From NCBI GenBank assembly GCA_026985075.1, contig JALSQX010000011.1, positions 26,650-90,649 on the forward strand: DNA of 64,000 bases, read 5' to 3'. The translations under genes were made by a program, and so were the position numbers. The stretch comes from Blastocatellia bacterium. GTDB lineage: Bacteria > Acidobacteriota > Blastocatellia > HR10 > J050. The notes below the pieces were generated by a model. That model did no database searches. It saw only the letters and a program-made list of their open reading frames with translations, and had not been told where the DNA came from. Numbering within the stretch: the first letter of the stretch is position 1; the number at the start of each line of letters is the position of its first letter. Shown piece by piece: positions 48,932 to 60,653 of the stretch.

Positions 48932-49411
48932 TCACAGGGCCTCATACGCGTGCTCGGCAAAGGTCGATTCTGGCGGAAGCTTATTGACCAGAATCCAATA
49001 CAGCTTCAGTTCCTTGATCTTCTCCACGAACTCGGTGAACTGAATCGGCTTGGTAATGTAGGAGTTGGCCCCTTGCAGGTAGCTTCGGGCGATATCCGTC
49101 TCTTGCTCGGAACTGGTCAGCATGATGACCGGAATCGCCTTCAGAGAGGGCGTGCCCTTGATGCATTGGAGGACCTCGAAGCCATCCACTTTGGGGAGTT
49201 TGATGTCCAGAAGGATCAATCCCGGGCGTGGCGCCTTGGCAGGGTCTGCATAGGGACCTCGTTGAAAGAGATAGTCCAACGCTTCCTGTCCATCTTTCAC
49301 CACCCTGATCTCATTGACGACATGGTTGGCGGCCAGTCCACGCTGGATGATCAACGCATGATCAGGATTATCTTCGACGAGCAGAATCGTGATCGGTTTT
49401 CGCTCACTCAT
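48932..49411 (-). CDS. Single-domain response regulator (Rcp1-like)
   Basis: A 159-residue protein that is one receiver domain only: ILLVEDNPDHALIIQRGL, phospho-Asp in LILLDIKLPKVDGFEVLQ, the Thr/Ser switch in VIMLTSSEQETD, and Lys in SYITKPIQFTEF. The inserted loop between the first helix and the Asp strand is that of the Rcp1 group found with phytochrome-like kinases. Its start overlaps the stop of the propeller kinase by four bases (ATGA), so the two are translated together and are the likely cognate pair. The next gene, three bases on, is the large hybrid kinase, which may receive its phosphoryl group. Confidence 0.93.
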   Translation of the reverse strand: MSERKPITILLVEDNPDHALIIQRGLAANHVVNEIRVVKDGQEALDYLFQRGPYADPAKAPRPGLILLDIKLPKVDGFEVLQCIKGTPSLKAIPVIMLTSSEQETDIARSYLQGANSYITKPIQFTEFVEKIKELKLYWILVNKLPPESTFAEHAYEAL

Positions 49412-52400
49412 GACTCATCTCCTTTCCCATTGGAACGGCACTGGCTGGAAGCCGTGCTCGTGACATCTGAATGGCCGGGGAGCGTGAACCAGAACGTACT
49501 TCCTCGGCCGACACCTTCTGACTCCACCCACACGCGCCCTCCGTGCGCTTGGATGATGCGTTTGACGATGGCCAACCCCACGCCCGTACTCTCTTCATCG
49601 TGATACTTGCCCTCTACGCGATAGAAGATCTCGAAAATCTTCTCCCGTTGATCCTCGGCAATGCCCACGCCGTTGTCTCGAATGAAGAAAGCATATTCGC
49701 CGGCATCAGTCGTTCGGGCGCCGATGTCGATGCGAGGAGGGATGCCAGGGCGAGAGTAGTGGAGAGCGTTGGTGATGAGGTTGCTCCATACCTGCTGCAG
49801 GCGCTCTCGTTCACAGACGACAGTGGGCAGCACTGGCGCGACCGTGATGGTGGCTTGCTTGAGCTGAATCTGGCCCTGTAACTCGGCGAGTACCTCGTCG
49901 AGGAGGTCCCTCATGTTCACGGGCTGGCGGGGATGCGGACGGCGCCCGATCCGGGATAGTTCCAGAAGTTCGCTGATGAGGCGTTGCATGCGGAGCGTGT
50001 TGGCATGGATGCGCTCCAGGTAGAGAGCGACGTCTGGATTCACCGTTTCACCGAGTTCCAATTGGAGGAGGCTCGCCAGGCCCTGAAGTGAGATCACCGG
50101 CGCTTTGAGATCATGCGAGACGGTATAGATGAATGATTCCAGCTCTTCGGTCTTCTCGGCCAATTCGCGGGTGCGTTCGGCCACCTTCTGCTCCAGGATT
50201 TCAGCTCGTCGTCGTACGCGATCGGTTTGGAATCGATGCCCAGCATAGATGGACGCGCCGCACAAACCCACTAACAGGAGCCAGAACCAGGTCCGTTGCC
50301 AGAACGGGGCTCGAATGGTGAAGTTGAAATGAGCCGCTTCGGACCAGGGCCCTTGATACTTCCTGGCGCGGATCTCCAGGCGATACGTCCGGGGCGGCAA
50401 GTTGGTGATACGCAGCTCTCGGCCATCCAGCGGCGCCCACATCTCCTTCCATCCCAGGAGTCGATACTGGAGGTCGAGGCGCTTGGGGTTGACAAACGAG
50501 AGCACGGCCACGCGGACCATCAGGTCATTTTGCCGATATCCGAGGGTAGGGGACGTGCCCGGAGCGCAGAGCCGCTCGCCCAATCGCAATTCGGTGAATT
50601 GCACCGTCGGTGGATCTCCCCGCGTCAGATCGAAGCGGGGATTGTAGTGGCTCAGCCCACCCATGGTTCCAAACCACAACGTGCCATCCCAGTCGGCGAA
50701 GAAGCCCCCAGCATTTGATTCGTTGTCGGCGTAGCCTTCTTCCGTGCCGTAGTTGGTGAACGTCTGACCATCGAACCGGTCGACGCCCCGCGCCGTGCCG
50801 ATCCAGAGATTCCCCTCGTGATCCACACCTAATGAATAGACGGCATCGTTGGTCAATCCATGAGCCGTGGTATAGTGTTGGAATCGCTGACCATCGAAAC
50901 TGGTCAGTCCGCGCGATGAGTGATACCCGAACCAGATGCGCCCTTGCTGATCCTCGCAAAGGAAATACGGCTGATTATCGGCCAATCCATCCTCAGTGGT
51001 GTACGTGCGCCAATCGTGTCCATTCCAGCGCGATAACCCATGATCGCCGGAGGCCCAGAGCCACCCGCGGCGATCAACGAGCAAGCGGGCGTTAGAGAAG
51101 GACTGATGAGGGACGTGAACCGGCTGGAACCCGCCATGTACCCGTCGAAACAATCCGCCCGGCTGGACGGCGCACCAGATCGTTCCCGCCCGATCTTCCA
51201 CGATGGAGACGACTCGGCCATGGGCTCCCAACGAGGGATCACTGATGAACCGTTGGCCGTCAAAAATGGTCAGCCCCCTCCGCGTGCCAATCCATAATCG
51301 ACCGCGTCGATCTTCCAATAACGCCATCACGGCATTATCCAATAAGCCGTCGTCGGCGGTGAAATTGCGCCAGCTGCGCCCATCGAATCGACTCAATCCC
51401 CCCGTGGTTCCTACCCAGAGCAGGCCACGTCGGTCGCGCCAGATGGGGCGCACCGAGTCCGATCCCAGTCCATCGGCAGCGCCATAGTTGGTGAACGCGC
51501 GAGCCTGAAACTTATACAAGCCGCCCATCACGCCGATCCAGAGGATGCCTTCTCGATCCTCAAACAAGGCCCTGACATCGTCGTATTTCAATCCTTGAGC
51601 TGGGGTGAGGAAAGTCATCCGATCGCCGTCAAGAGTGCCCAGGCCTTGCGGCGTTCCCACCCAGACCATCCCGTACCGGTCGGCGCACAGCGCGGTCACC
51701 GGCTGATGGATCAACCCATCGGCGCGCGTATAAGCGCGGACGAAGTGACCGTCCTGATATACCTCCAGCCGATCGGCCAACCCGATCCAGAGCCGGTGTT
51801 GCCGATCCTGAATCAAACAGCGAATATCGCCCGAGAGCCTCTCGGGCCGAAAGGCCACGAAACGATCTCCATCCAGGTAGTATAAGCCCGACGATGTTCC
51901 AGCCCAGAGTCGTCCTTCGTCGTCCAGCAGGAGAACGTTCACGCGGGCGGCGGGCAAGCCATCATCGGTGGTGTAGGAGCGCCATCGCTGACCGTCGAAT
52001 CGACCGATACCTCGAGGCGTCGCGCACCATACGTGGTCCTGGGCGTCCACCACCAGCGACGTCACTCGATCGTCGATCAACCCATCGGCCGTCGTATAAT
52101 TCCAGAATCGACGTCCATCCCAGCAACTGACGCCCCCGAGAGTCGCCAGCCACAGCCGGTATTGATGGTCTTCGGTGATGGCGTTGATCCAGTCGTGAGC
52201 CAGTCCTTGCTGGATACTGTAGATCTTGAATGACACACCGTCAAAACGATTCAGTCCGGCCTGGGTGCCGATCCATAGGTAGCCGGTGTGGTCCTGGTAG
52301 ATGGCTTGGGCGACAGCTTGCGAGAGGCCGTCCGCGCCCGTATAGCGGTGAAAACGGCGCTGCGCGGCCATGCCGGGGAGGGTGGCCAAGACCACCCAGA

Positions 52401-52458
52401 GGCCGATCCCTCCCACGGCGATGCCCACTCGAATGTGGTCACGAAAGGTCCACGCCAT
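49408..52458 (-). CDS. Membrane sensor histidine kinase with two-component beta-propeller sensor
   Basis: A 1,016-residue protein with an N-terminal signal or anchor (residues 10-32). About 13 Reg_prop repeats follow (units such as LWIGTQAGLNRFDG, VWVGTPQGLGTLDG, GRLWIGTRRGLTIFDG), then a Y_Y_Y domain (about 640-710), one membrane helix (TWFWLLLVGLCGASIYAGHR), a coiled coil, HisKA with phospho-His in YTVSHDLKAPVISLQG and a complete ATPase domain (NLITNALHYSRPG, DNGVGIAEDQREKIFEIF, GVGLAIVKRI). The propellers would lie in the periplasm. In Bacteroidota such proteins sense sugars, but they are also common in Acidobacteriota. It overlaps the receiver gene by four bases. The ligand is unknown. 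Confidence 0.94.
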   Translation of the reverse strand: MAWTFRDHIRVGIAVGGIGLWVVLATLPGMAAQRRFHRYTGADGLSQAVAQAIYQDHTGYLWIGTQAGLNRFDGVSFKIYSIQQGLAHDWINAITEDHQYRLWLATLGGVSCWDGRRFWNYTTADGLIDDRVTSLVVDAQDHVWCATPRGIGRFDGQRWRSYTTDDGLPAARVNVLLLDDEGRLWAGTSSGLYYLDGDRFVAFRPERLSGDIRCLIQDRQHRLWIGLADRLEVYQDGHFVRAYTRADGLIHQPVTALCADRYGMVWVGTPQGLGTLDGDRMTFLTPAQGLKYDDVRALFEDREGILWIGVMGGLYKFQARAFTNYGAADGLGSDSVRPIWRDRRGLLWVGTTGGLSRFDGRSWRNFTADDGLLDNAVMALLEDRRGRLWIGTRRGLTIFDGQRFISDPSLGAHGRVVSIVEDRAGTIWCAVQPGGLFRRVHGGFQPVHVPHQSFSNARLLVDRRGWLWASGDHGLSRWNGHDWRTYTTEDGLADNQPYFLCEDQQGRIWFGYHSSRGLTSFDGQRFQHYTTAHGLTNDAVYSLGVDHEGNLWIGTARGVDRFDGQTFTNYGTEEGYADNESNAGGFFADWDGTLWFGTMGGLSHYNPRFDLTRGDPPTVQFTELRLGERLCAPGTSPTLGYRQNDLMVRVAVLSFVNPKRLDLQYRLLGWKEMWAPLDGRELRITNLPPRTYRLEIRARKYQGPWSEAAHFNFTIRAPFWQRTWFWLLLVGLCGASIYAGHRFQTDRVRRRAEILEQKVAERTRELAEKTEELESFIYTVSHDLKAPVISLQGLASLLQLELGETVNPDVALYLERIHANTLRMQRLISELLELSRIGRRPHPRQPVNMRDLLDEVLAELQGQIQLKQATITVAPVLPTVVCERERLQQVWSNLITNALHYSRPGIPPRIDIGARTTDAGEYAFFIRDNGVGIAEDQREKIFEIFYRVEGKYHDEESTGVGLAIVKRIIQAHGGRVWVESEGVGRGSTFWFTLPGHSDVTSTASSQCRSNGKGDES

Positions 52459-52864
52459 GATGCGGAATCCTCTTTCTTCTCGGTTCCCTCAGTAGCCTCG
52501 CGCTTCAGCCTCCGCTCGACGGCCAACCCCATCTCCAGTGCGTCCACCGCGATCCATAGTGCAACAACTGTGCCAGGATCTCGGAGATGAGTAGGGGACG
52601 CCAACCGGTGTCCAACTGTCTGAGAACAAAACCGTTAGCGTCTGGAGCTGGGCTGCCTCTGATGAATGGAAAGACGCTGATTTCACCTCCGGGGTGAGAC
52701 GGATGTTTCAGTCATGAAACGCGCTTTTCATTCGTGGCCATCGCTCATGGAGAGCGAGATGACCACGAGAGTCGAGAGTTGCAGAGCACCGGATGTCAGG
52801 AACTTCAGTGGGGTGAGGGGTGGATGCAACGGTTGACGCGCTGCGGGCCACCGGGGGATATTCG
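52459..52864. other. Intergenic region with a candidate operator
   Basis: This interval lies between the secA 3' end and the propeller-kinase start, so it should hold the promoter of the three-gene kinase operon. A perfect inverted repeat GTTTCA-GTCA-TGAAAC at 52705-52720 is the most striking element and may be a regulator site. No gene was seen. Confidence 0.4.
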
Positions 52865-55555
<2,691 letters not shown>

Positions 55556-55592
55556 GGCGATCGGGCCTTTGTCTCTGGAATTTCAAATATTT

Positions 55593-55622
55593 ATTGTAGA
55601 TTGTGACAACCGGCAAAAGCAA
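55593..55622 (-). promoter_or_regulatory. Possible secA promoter
   Basis: On the minus strand TTGCTT (55622-55617), an 18-base spacer and TACAAT (55598-55593) lie 38 bases before the secA ATG. The rest of the gap up to 56063 shows no supported gene; its open frames overlap in all directions and none has a ribosome site. Confidence 0.4.
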
Positions 55623-56063
55623 GCATATTCCCATCCCCGGTGCGCCGAGGGGTGGGCGAGCATCCACTCGGGATGACAGAGATATCGCCCCATGTGAGTC
55701 TGCCAGAGTTCGCCTCCCGAGTGCCTTCCTCGCTCTCGGGATGGCGTGCGGCGGTTTTCCACCCAGCCGATGGCGAGCCGCTCTCTCCCATGCCCGGAAG
55801 TTCGGCTTCGGGACTCTCGACGCTGGCGAGGCATCGCCGGACGCATGTCCCCGTACTCGGCTCCGAAGAGGGCGACGTTCCTGACCGTGGTGGGGGACTG
55901 ATGTCTTCGAGGGTGGGCTCACACCATGGGATACCGATCCATCGACTTTTCGGTAGCGCGCCGCCCAACCGCGAGCCCTTCTCAGAGTGAGAGAGCGGTC
56001 CTTCCGGCGTCTGGGGTGAGCGTAGGCGTTCATGGCGTTCTCCCTGCCCGAACCGGGCTCCGA

Positions 56064-57257
56064 TCAAAACACGGGGATTTGACCGGTCATCAAAGTTTGC
56101 CAGAGTTCCGGAAGCTGTTCGAGGTGCTCCCTGGCCAGTTCCACCGCTCGTTGCTGAATGCCCGGAGTGAGCGATGACGTCCGCAACCTCAGGTGGCAGA
56201 TGAGGGGCTCGGTGATGGGCTTCCCGATTTGGCTGAGGATGTAGCAATATGCTTCATCCACCTCCTCCAGTCGCTCGACGATGCGCTCGGCGATGGCGTT
56301 GGCCGTGAGGTTATACAACTTGCCCACGTGGCTGATGGGGTTTTTGCCCGCGGCGGCTTCCAGGCTCATGGGCCGGAATGGGGTGATCAGGCCATTGGTC
56401 CGATTCCCGCGTCCCACCTGACCATCGTCTCCAGCCTCGGCACTGGTGCCCGTCAGAGTGATGTAGACGGATCCTTCTTCCTCCTGGTCGGCCAGGTTGA
56501 GATGAATGGTCACCGGTCTATCAATGTGCGCATCGGCAAACCGTGCTGCGGCTTCCCGCACGGCGATTTTCTTGTCCAGATAATCGTCCAGACTCTTTAC
56601 ATACTGGGCGACGAAGGCGGCGGCGATGGTCAATGTGATCGTCTCTCCGCGTCGGAGGCCCATGACCTTGATGTCCTCGCCGACTTCGGGATGTTCGGTC
56701 TTGAACGCCGGGCTGTTGAGAAAACGCTCCATCTCCAGGACGAGTTGTTCCGTCTCCGTCCGCGGGGCATAGCCGACGCCGAATGAAGTATCATTGGCCA
56801 GCGGCGCGCCCGAGCGACGCAGGAAGAGATGGACGAGGTCGGCGCTGCCCGGTCGGAGCCAGGTACAGAATTGGAGGTGTTCATTGGGATCGAGGTGGCG
56901 TAGATGTTGGCGAATCCACTGTCGGGCACTGTCCAGGCAGAGCTCTTCTACCGGAATGGCAACGCCTTCGACATCGACAGTGGCCCGTCCGACCAGGTGG
57001 AAGACGATGGGATCGAGCATCTGGCCGCCCCCGAACCAGGTCTCGGTCCGACCGCCGATGAGGAGCGCTTTATCCAGGTTGTGGTGAAGGACGCGGCCGT
57101 ATTGTTCCACGTAATACCGGCACAGAGCAGCGCTCGCCGCTTCAGCGATGCCATCGCAGATGGAGTCGGGATGGCCAATGCCTTTGCGTTCGACGATTTC
57201 CGTCTCCAGTTCGTCCACTCGGGGGAAATTGAGTTCCCCCACCACGATGTTCAGCAT
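56064..57257 (-). CDS. mat: S-adenosylmethionine synthetase, archaeal type
   Basis: A 397-residue enzyme that makes S-adenosylmethionine from methionine and ATP. The sequence belongs to the archaeal MAT family, not the bacterial MetK family: ERKGIGHPDSICDGIAEAAS near the start, HHNLDKALLIGGRTETWFGG, NDTSFGVGYAPRTETEQLVL and LNSPAFKTEHPEVGEDIKVM are hallmark text, and the length fits. The Gly-rich loop GTSAEAGDDGQVGRGNRTNG is also kept. It stands alone, with no methionine-cycle genes beside it. Whether the genome also has metK cannot be seen. The start at 57257 fits family length. Confidence 0.95.
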   Translation of the reverse strand: MLNIVVGELNFPRVDELETEIVERKGIGHPDSICDGIAEAASAALCRYYVEQYGRVLHHNLDKALLIGGRTETWFGGGQMLDPIVFHLVGRATVDVEGVAIPVEELCLDSARQWIRQHLRHLDPNEHLQFCTWLRPGSADLVHLFLRRSGAPLANDTSFGVGYAPRTETEQLVLEMERFLNSPAFKTEHPEVGEDIKVMGLRRGETITLTIAAAFVAQYVKSLDDYLDKKIAVREAAARFADAHIDRPVTIHLNLADQEEEGSVYITLTGTSAEAGDDGQVGRGNRTNGLITPFRPMSLEAAAGKNPISHVGKLYNLTANAIAERIVERLEEVDEAYCYILSQIGKPITEPLICHLRLRTSSLTPGIQQRAVELAREHLEQLPELWQTLMTGQIPVF

Positions 57258-57483
57258 GCTCGCTCCTGCTCCGAAATATCGAAAGTAACTTTAGAGCAAT
57301 GGGCCGCTGACGTCCAGTGGAAGAGAGCGAAATGATGAAGCTGCTGGAGAACCACATCGCCTCCACGGGGAGATTCGTCTCACGCAGGCTATCGGGACGG
57401 CCAGTCGACCGGATCTCCGGCTCGATAGAGCGCGCCCTATCCGTTGAACGGGAGCCGACGTGCGAGAGCGGGGTTCACACCGC

Positions 57484-58008
57484 TCATTGCTTCGTCTCGG
57501 CATCGGATGACGTCTCGGTCGAAGATGTCGAGACCTTCGATTTCGACCGGGACTCTTCTCCGCGCATCCACGGGGGCATGCATTCGCGAATCAGGCGACC
57601 GAGTTCTTCCAGATCTTTGAACCCCCGACCGAAGAAGATCTTGAACGGTCCCGCTTCATAGACCGTTTCATAGAATGACCCCCAGTCTCGATGCCGATAG
57701 CGGCGACCCTCGCCCACCTCATCGGCTTCCAGTTCTTCTTCGAAATAGGCGGCGAGCTGGCGACAGGCCATGGCCACCACCTCTAACCGCGCGTCTTCGG
57801 GCAGGGGAGCGAAAATTGTTCCCACGGTCGGATCGAGTTCTTTCAATCGGTTGAGAATGCGGTTGTACTGTTGAGCCCCGTATTGAGCGACGTGCTCCTG
57901 GGATTCGGCGCTGCACGCCCATCCCCAGCTCGCCTGAGCGGCCATGCGCGCCGTTCGCTTCAACACGTTAACCAGTTTTCGGATCTCCTCGATTTTCTCT
58001 TTCTCCAT
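57484..58008 (-). CDS. Uncharacterised acidic/helical protein overlapping a sigma factor gene
   Basis: About 174 residues and no family recognised. It is mostly helical (KEKIEEIRKLVNVLKRTARM), with a Cys-containing segment (ASWGWACSAESQEHVAQYGA), an acidic middle (FEEELEADEVGEGRRYRHRD) and a Ser/Thr/Lys-rich tail. No membrane helix, no zinc-binding anti-sigma motif. The ATG at 58008 has GGGAGG five bases upstream, better than the GTG at 58014. The first 41 bases overlap the end of the sigma factor gene, so the two are translationally linked. I infer it acts with the sigma factor, perhaps as a soluble partner, but there is no direct evidence. Confidence 0.7.
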   Translation of the reverse strand: MEKEKIEEIRKLVNVLKRTARMAAQASWGWACSAESQEHVAQYGAQQYNRILNRLKELDPTVGTIFAPLPEDARLEVVAMACRQLAAYFEEELEADEVGEGRRYRHRDWGSFYETVYEAGPFKIFFGRGFKDLEELGRLIRECMPPWMRGEESRSKSKVSTSSTETSSDAETKQ

Positions 58009-58576
58009 AAGCACCTCCCTGCCGAGTGATGAGTTCTCTGAGGAGCTGTTTGCCCCGATGCAGACGCCACTTGATGGTGGTCAGCGGAAGCGCCATGAAC
58101 TCGGCGATGCGTTTCAGGGGCATCTCATCGTAATAGCGCAACGTGATGAGCATGGCGTACTCGGACGGGAGTTGATCGATGGCCCGCCTCAATTCGGCGC
58201 GCCGAGCCGGAGTGCCGTTGAGCATGGGACGGCTCAGGGCGGCGCTCTGATTGAGGAGCCATTGATCGAGAGCCATGCGCTTCTCTTGCCAGCGGCGCTC
58301 TCGCCAACTGAACCGCAGCGCCTGGTGTCGCGTAATCACGTGCAACCAGGTGGGGAATTTCTCCGGCTCCTCCAGCGTGGGCAGAGCCTTGAAGGCTGTC
58401 AGCAGGGCTTCTTGGGCGACATCCTCAGCCCACTCTTCGCCAACAATAGACTGTGCCACCCGGACCACCGCCGGGCGATATCGGAGCACCAGCGTATCGA
58501 ATGCTCGGATATCACCGAGAATGGCGGCCATCACCAGGACTTCGTCCGGCAAATCGGCGTTCCTCTCTCGCTTCAT
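57968..58576 (-). CDS. RNA polymerase sigma factor, ECF subfamily
   Basis: About 202 residues. Region 2 (DIRAFDTLVLRYRPAVVRVA, EDVAQEALLTAFKALPTLEE, KFPTWLHVITRHQALRFSW) and region 4 (DQLPSEYAMLITLRYYDEMP, LKRIAEFMALPLTTIKWRLH) are clear, with no region 1 or 3, as in ECF sigma factors. The ATG at 58576 follows GGAG six bases upstream; ATGs at 58609 and 58714 are possible. The gene overlaps the unknown gene downstream by 41 bases; no typical anti-sigma factor is next to it. What stress it answers to is unknown. Confidence 0.9.
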   Translation of the reverse strand: MKRERNADLPDEVLVMAAILGDIRAFDTLVLRYRPAVVRVAQSIVGEEWAEDVAQEALLTAFKALPTLEEPEKFPTWLHVITRHQALRFSWRERRWQEKRMALDQWLLNQSAALSRPMLNGTPARRAELRRAIDQLPSEYAMLITLRYYDEMPLKRIAEFMALPLTTIKWRLHRGKQLLRELITRQGGAYGERENRGDPKTG

Positions 58577-58929
58577 GTCCAGCTCCGCCTCAAGGGGCAC
58601 TGCCCCCATATATATAGAGTCATCCGGCGAGGGAAAAGATAGCCAGCCATCGCGTCGCGCCCGCTTTCTGATGTCCCTCCAATCCCCTGATGGGCAGAGT
58701 GGCACATGAATCATTCCTCTGAAGCGGCGGATACAAGGTCCATGCCCATATCATACCCATCCGCATCCAGAACCGCCATCTCGGATGGCTGTTCATGGCG
58801 CGCGAGTGATCGTCATAGAAATTGTGAAGACCGGCCACTTCCTTGCCTGGTTTCAAACGCGCCTCATCTCGGGCTGGCTCGCGAGGTGACTCTGTGTTAC
58901 TTTGTTGGGCGATGGACAAGGAGGGCGTC
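58577..58929. other. Divergent intergenic region
   Basis: It separates the sigma factor gene from the divergent gene at 58930. An A/T run (TATATATATAG around 58607-58618) on the sigma side may be a -10 region, but no matching -35 box was found. No gene seen. Confidence 0.35.
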
Positions 58930-59352
58930 ATGGCGAGATTACCGACGAAGATGAAGCGCTTCTGTGACGAGCAGAAGCTCCTCAGGCTGGCTTACGTTGA
59001 TCAGGAAGGATACCCGCGCGTCATGCCACTGTGGTTCGTCCGAGTGGGCGAGCAATTCATCGTCGGCACCGAGGCGTCGAGCGTCAAGTGGCGGCATCTT
59101 CGACGGCGGCCCAAAGTCGGTTGGGTCATTGACGGAGGCACCCAGGCCGGGGGATACCTGGGCGTTTCCTTCTGGGGCACAGCCGAGCCGGTTACGGATC
59201 AGCGGTTACATCGAAGGGCGTTTCGCGCCTTGGGGATGAAGTACTTCGGGTCCACCGATCATCCCACATTCATCGAGCTCTACGCTCAACCAGAGAGCAT
59301 TCTCATCCGACTCACGCCCCGACGATTTTTCACCTGGGATTACACGAGCTGA
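58930..59352 (+). CDS. Pyridoxamine 5'-phosphate oxidase-fold protein
   Basis: About 140 residues of a split-barrel flavin fold: LLRLAYVDQEGYPRVMPLWF, VGTEASSVKWRHLRRRPKVG, VSFWGTAEPVTDQ and PTFIELYAQPESILIRLTPR. Family members bind FMN, F420 or heme. A link with F420 is possible since an F420-dependent reductase lies 4.3 kb away, but the fold alone does not decide. The ATG at 58930 has AAGGAGG six bases upstream; the frame opens further to 58843. Confidence 0.82.
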   Translation: MARLPTKMKRFCDEQKLLRLAYVDQEGYPRVMPLWFVRVGEQFIVGTEASSVKWRHLRRRPKVGWVIDGGTQAGGYLGVSFWGTAEPVTDQRLHRRAFRALGMKYFGSTDHPTFIELYAQPESILIRLTPRRFFTWDYTS

Positions 59353-59370
59353 AGGTTCAGGATGCCGGTG

Positions 59371-59390
59371 GGTCGGAGGCCGGTGATGCG
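59371..59390. repeat. 20-base exact match to the 3' end of the F420 reductase gene
   Basis: The bases at 59371-59390 occur again at 63676-63695, where they encode RITGLR near the end of the F420-dependent NADP reductase. The match extends upstream (GCCGGTGG) with one extra base. It sits next to a truncated paralogue of another gene of the same locus, which suggests a decayed local duplication. Confidence 0.4.
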
Positions 59391-59491
59391 TCATCGGTTT
59401 CAGGATGGGTATTTGATGCAGTGCGATCTGTACGGGAATCCCTCGATGGGCTCCCGCCATGACCCGGGAGCCGGGGCGATCGGGTTCATAT

Positions 59492-59680
59492 TCACCACCG
59501 GTTCTTCTCGGCATCATTCACATATCGGGTTTTCACCTGACGGAAGAACTGTTGCATCTCGGGCCGGGTGCCCGGCGACATCCGCTGTAGAAAGCGCCGC
59601 ATGGCCTGCTTCAGGGCCGGCGCATACGCGCTCTGCGGATGATGCTGCAACTCATCAGGATCAACATCGGTAGGAGGCAC
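59492..59680 (-). pseudogene. Truncated paralogue of the secreted protein at 59776
   Basis: A frame of about 62 codons whose text HHPQSAYAPALKQAMRRFLQ lines up with the C-terminal AYPHSAYVPALRRALHRVVR of the gene ending at 59776, and continues in register to the end of that protein. The upstream two thirds are missing, and no good ribosome site or ATG is present. It lies 95 bases after its full-length relative, so it is most likely the remainder of a tandem copy. Confidence 0.6.
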
Positions 59681-59775
59681 CCGGGAAGGCTCTCATCAAA
59701 TCCATCCCCTCTCCATGGGATGCCTGGTAGACGCTTCCTCGCTCCCCGAGCGTCACCTGATGGACGGCCACTTCC

Positions 59776-60630
59776 TCACTCTTGTTGAACCGCCTCGTCC
59801 AGATACTCGGCGGCCAGCCGATCATAAAGCGCCTGCTCCCGGGGCGTCATCCGGGGACGATAAGGAGACAGATGCCTCACCACCCGATGTAACGCCCGGC
59901 GCAGGGCGGGAACATAGGCGCTGTGGGGATAGGCTTGCACCAGGTGATCGAACCGAAGGGCCACACGCAGTCCATAGGCCTGGCCCCGGATCAGGTCCCC
60001 ATACTGTTCATAACGCCCATCCTCATCGGCCAACAGGCGAAACACCTCAGCATCCACTCCCCGAGGCTCCTCCACCCGAAAACCCACCACCTCCGAATCA
60101 TAGATCTCATGCTCGCTGATCCCCACCTGGAACTCGGCAAACAGGTGGTAGGTGCCCGCCTCACGGATGACCAGCCGATCCTTGCTCCAGGGGCAGTAGA
60201 GAACCACCCGCTCCCACCGCCACACCTCACCCGGCTCCAGCCGCTTGACCAGCCGGTCGTCCTGAGAAGTCCTCTCTGATTGGTAGTGGAAAAAATTCTT
60301 CCCGTCCTGGGAGAGGTAGAGGCGGAGTTGACCTGCATACACGTTGAGGGACAGGGGCGCTTGGGTCTGGTTGGTCAACAGGATGTGAACCCGGATGGGC
60401 TCGCCGATGACAAACCGCTCCTGATCCAGCTTGACCTCCACCCCCATCGGCTGCCCCGGCACCACCCCATGCCGATGCTCTATGTAGGGAGGGTTCTTAT
60501 ACGTGCATAAGCCCACGTACTGATGTCTCCTCTCTCCCGCCTGTCTCTCGGTGGCGGGCGTGGTCGTCAGACTATGTTCCAGAATGGGACTCAGGAGAAG
60601 CACAGGGAGCATCAGGACTCGGATGATCAT
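59776..60630 (-). CDS. Secreted protein, unknown function
   Basis: About 284 residues starting at an ATG with GAGGAGG five bases upstream. It has a signal peptide (MIIRVLMLPVLLLSPILEHS), then an Ig-like beta domain: VEVKLDQERFVIGEPIRVHI, LLTNQTQAPLSLNVYAGQLR, RLEPGEVWRWERVVLYCPWS and IREAGTYHLFAEFQV resemble intracellular proteinase-inhibitor or DUF-type fibronectin folds that set lists of dosing rules for surface proteins. The end is a helical segment (PHSAYVPALRRALHRVVRHL). It is in the same frame as the preceding gene with no stop between, but its own start and signal show it is separate. A truncated copy lies downstream. Confidence 0.8.
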   Translation of the reverse strand: MIIRVLMLPVLLLSPILEHSLTTTPATERQAGERRHQYVGLCTYKNPPYIEHRHGVVPGQPMGVEVKLDQERFVIGEPIRVHILLTNQTQAPLSLNVYAGQLRLYLSQDGKNFFHYQSERTSQDDRLVKRLEPGEVWRWERVVLYCPWSKDRLVIREAGTYHLFAEFQVGISEHEIYDSEVVGFRVEEPRGVDAEVFRLLADEDGRYEQYGDLIRGQAYGLRVALRFDHLVQAYPHSAYVPALRRALHRVVRHLSPYRPRMTPREQALYDRLAAEYLDEAVQQE

Positions 60631-60653
60631 GGTATCCTCCTCATGATGGGACG

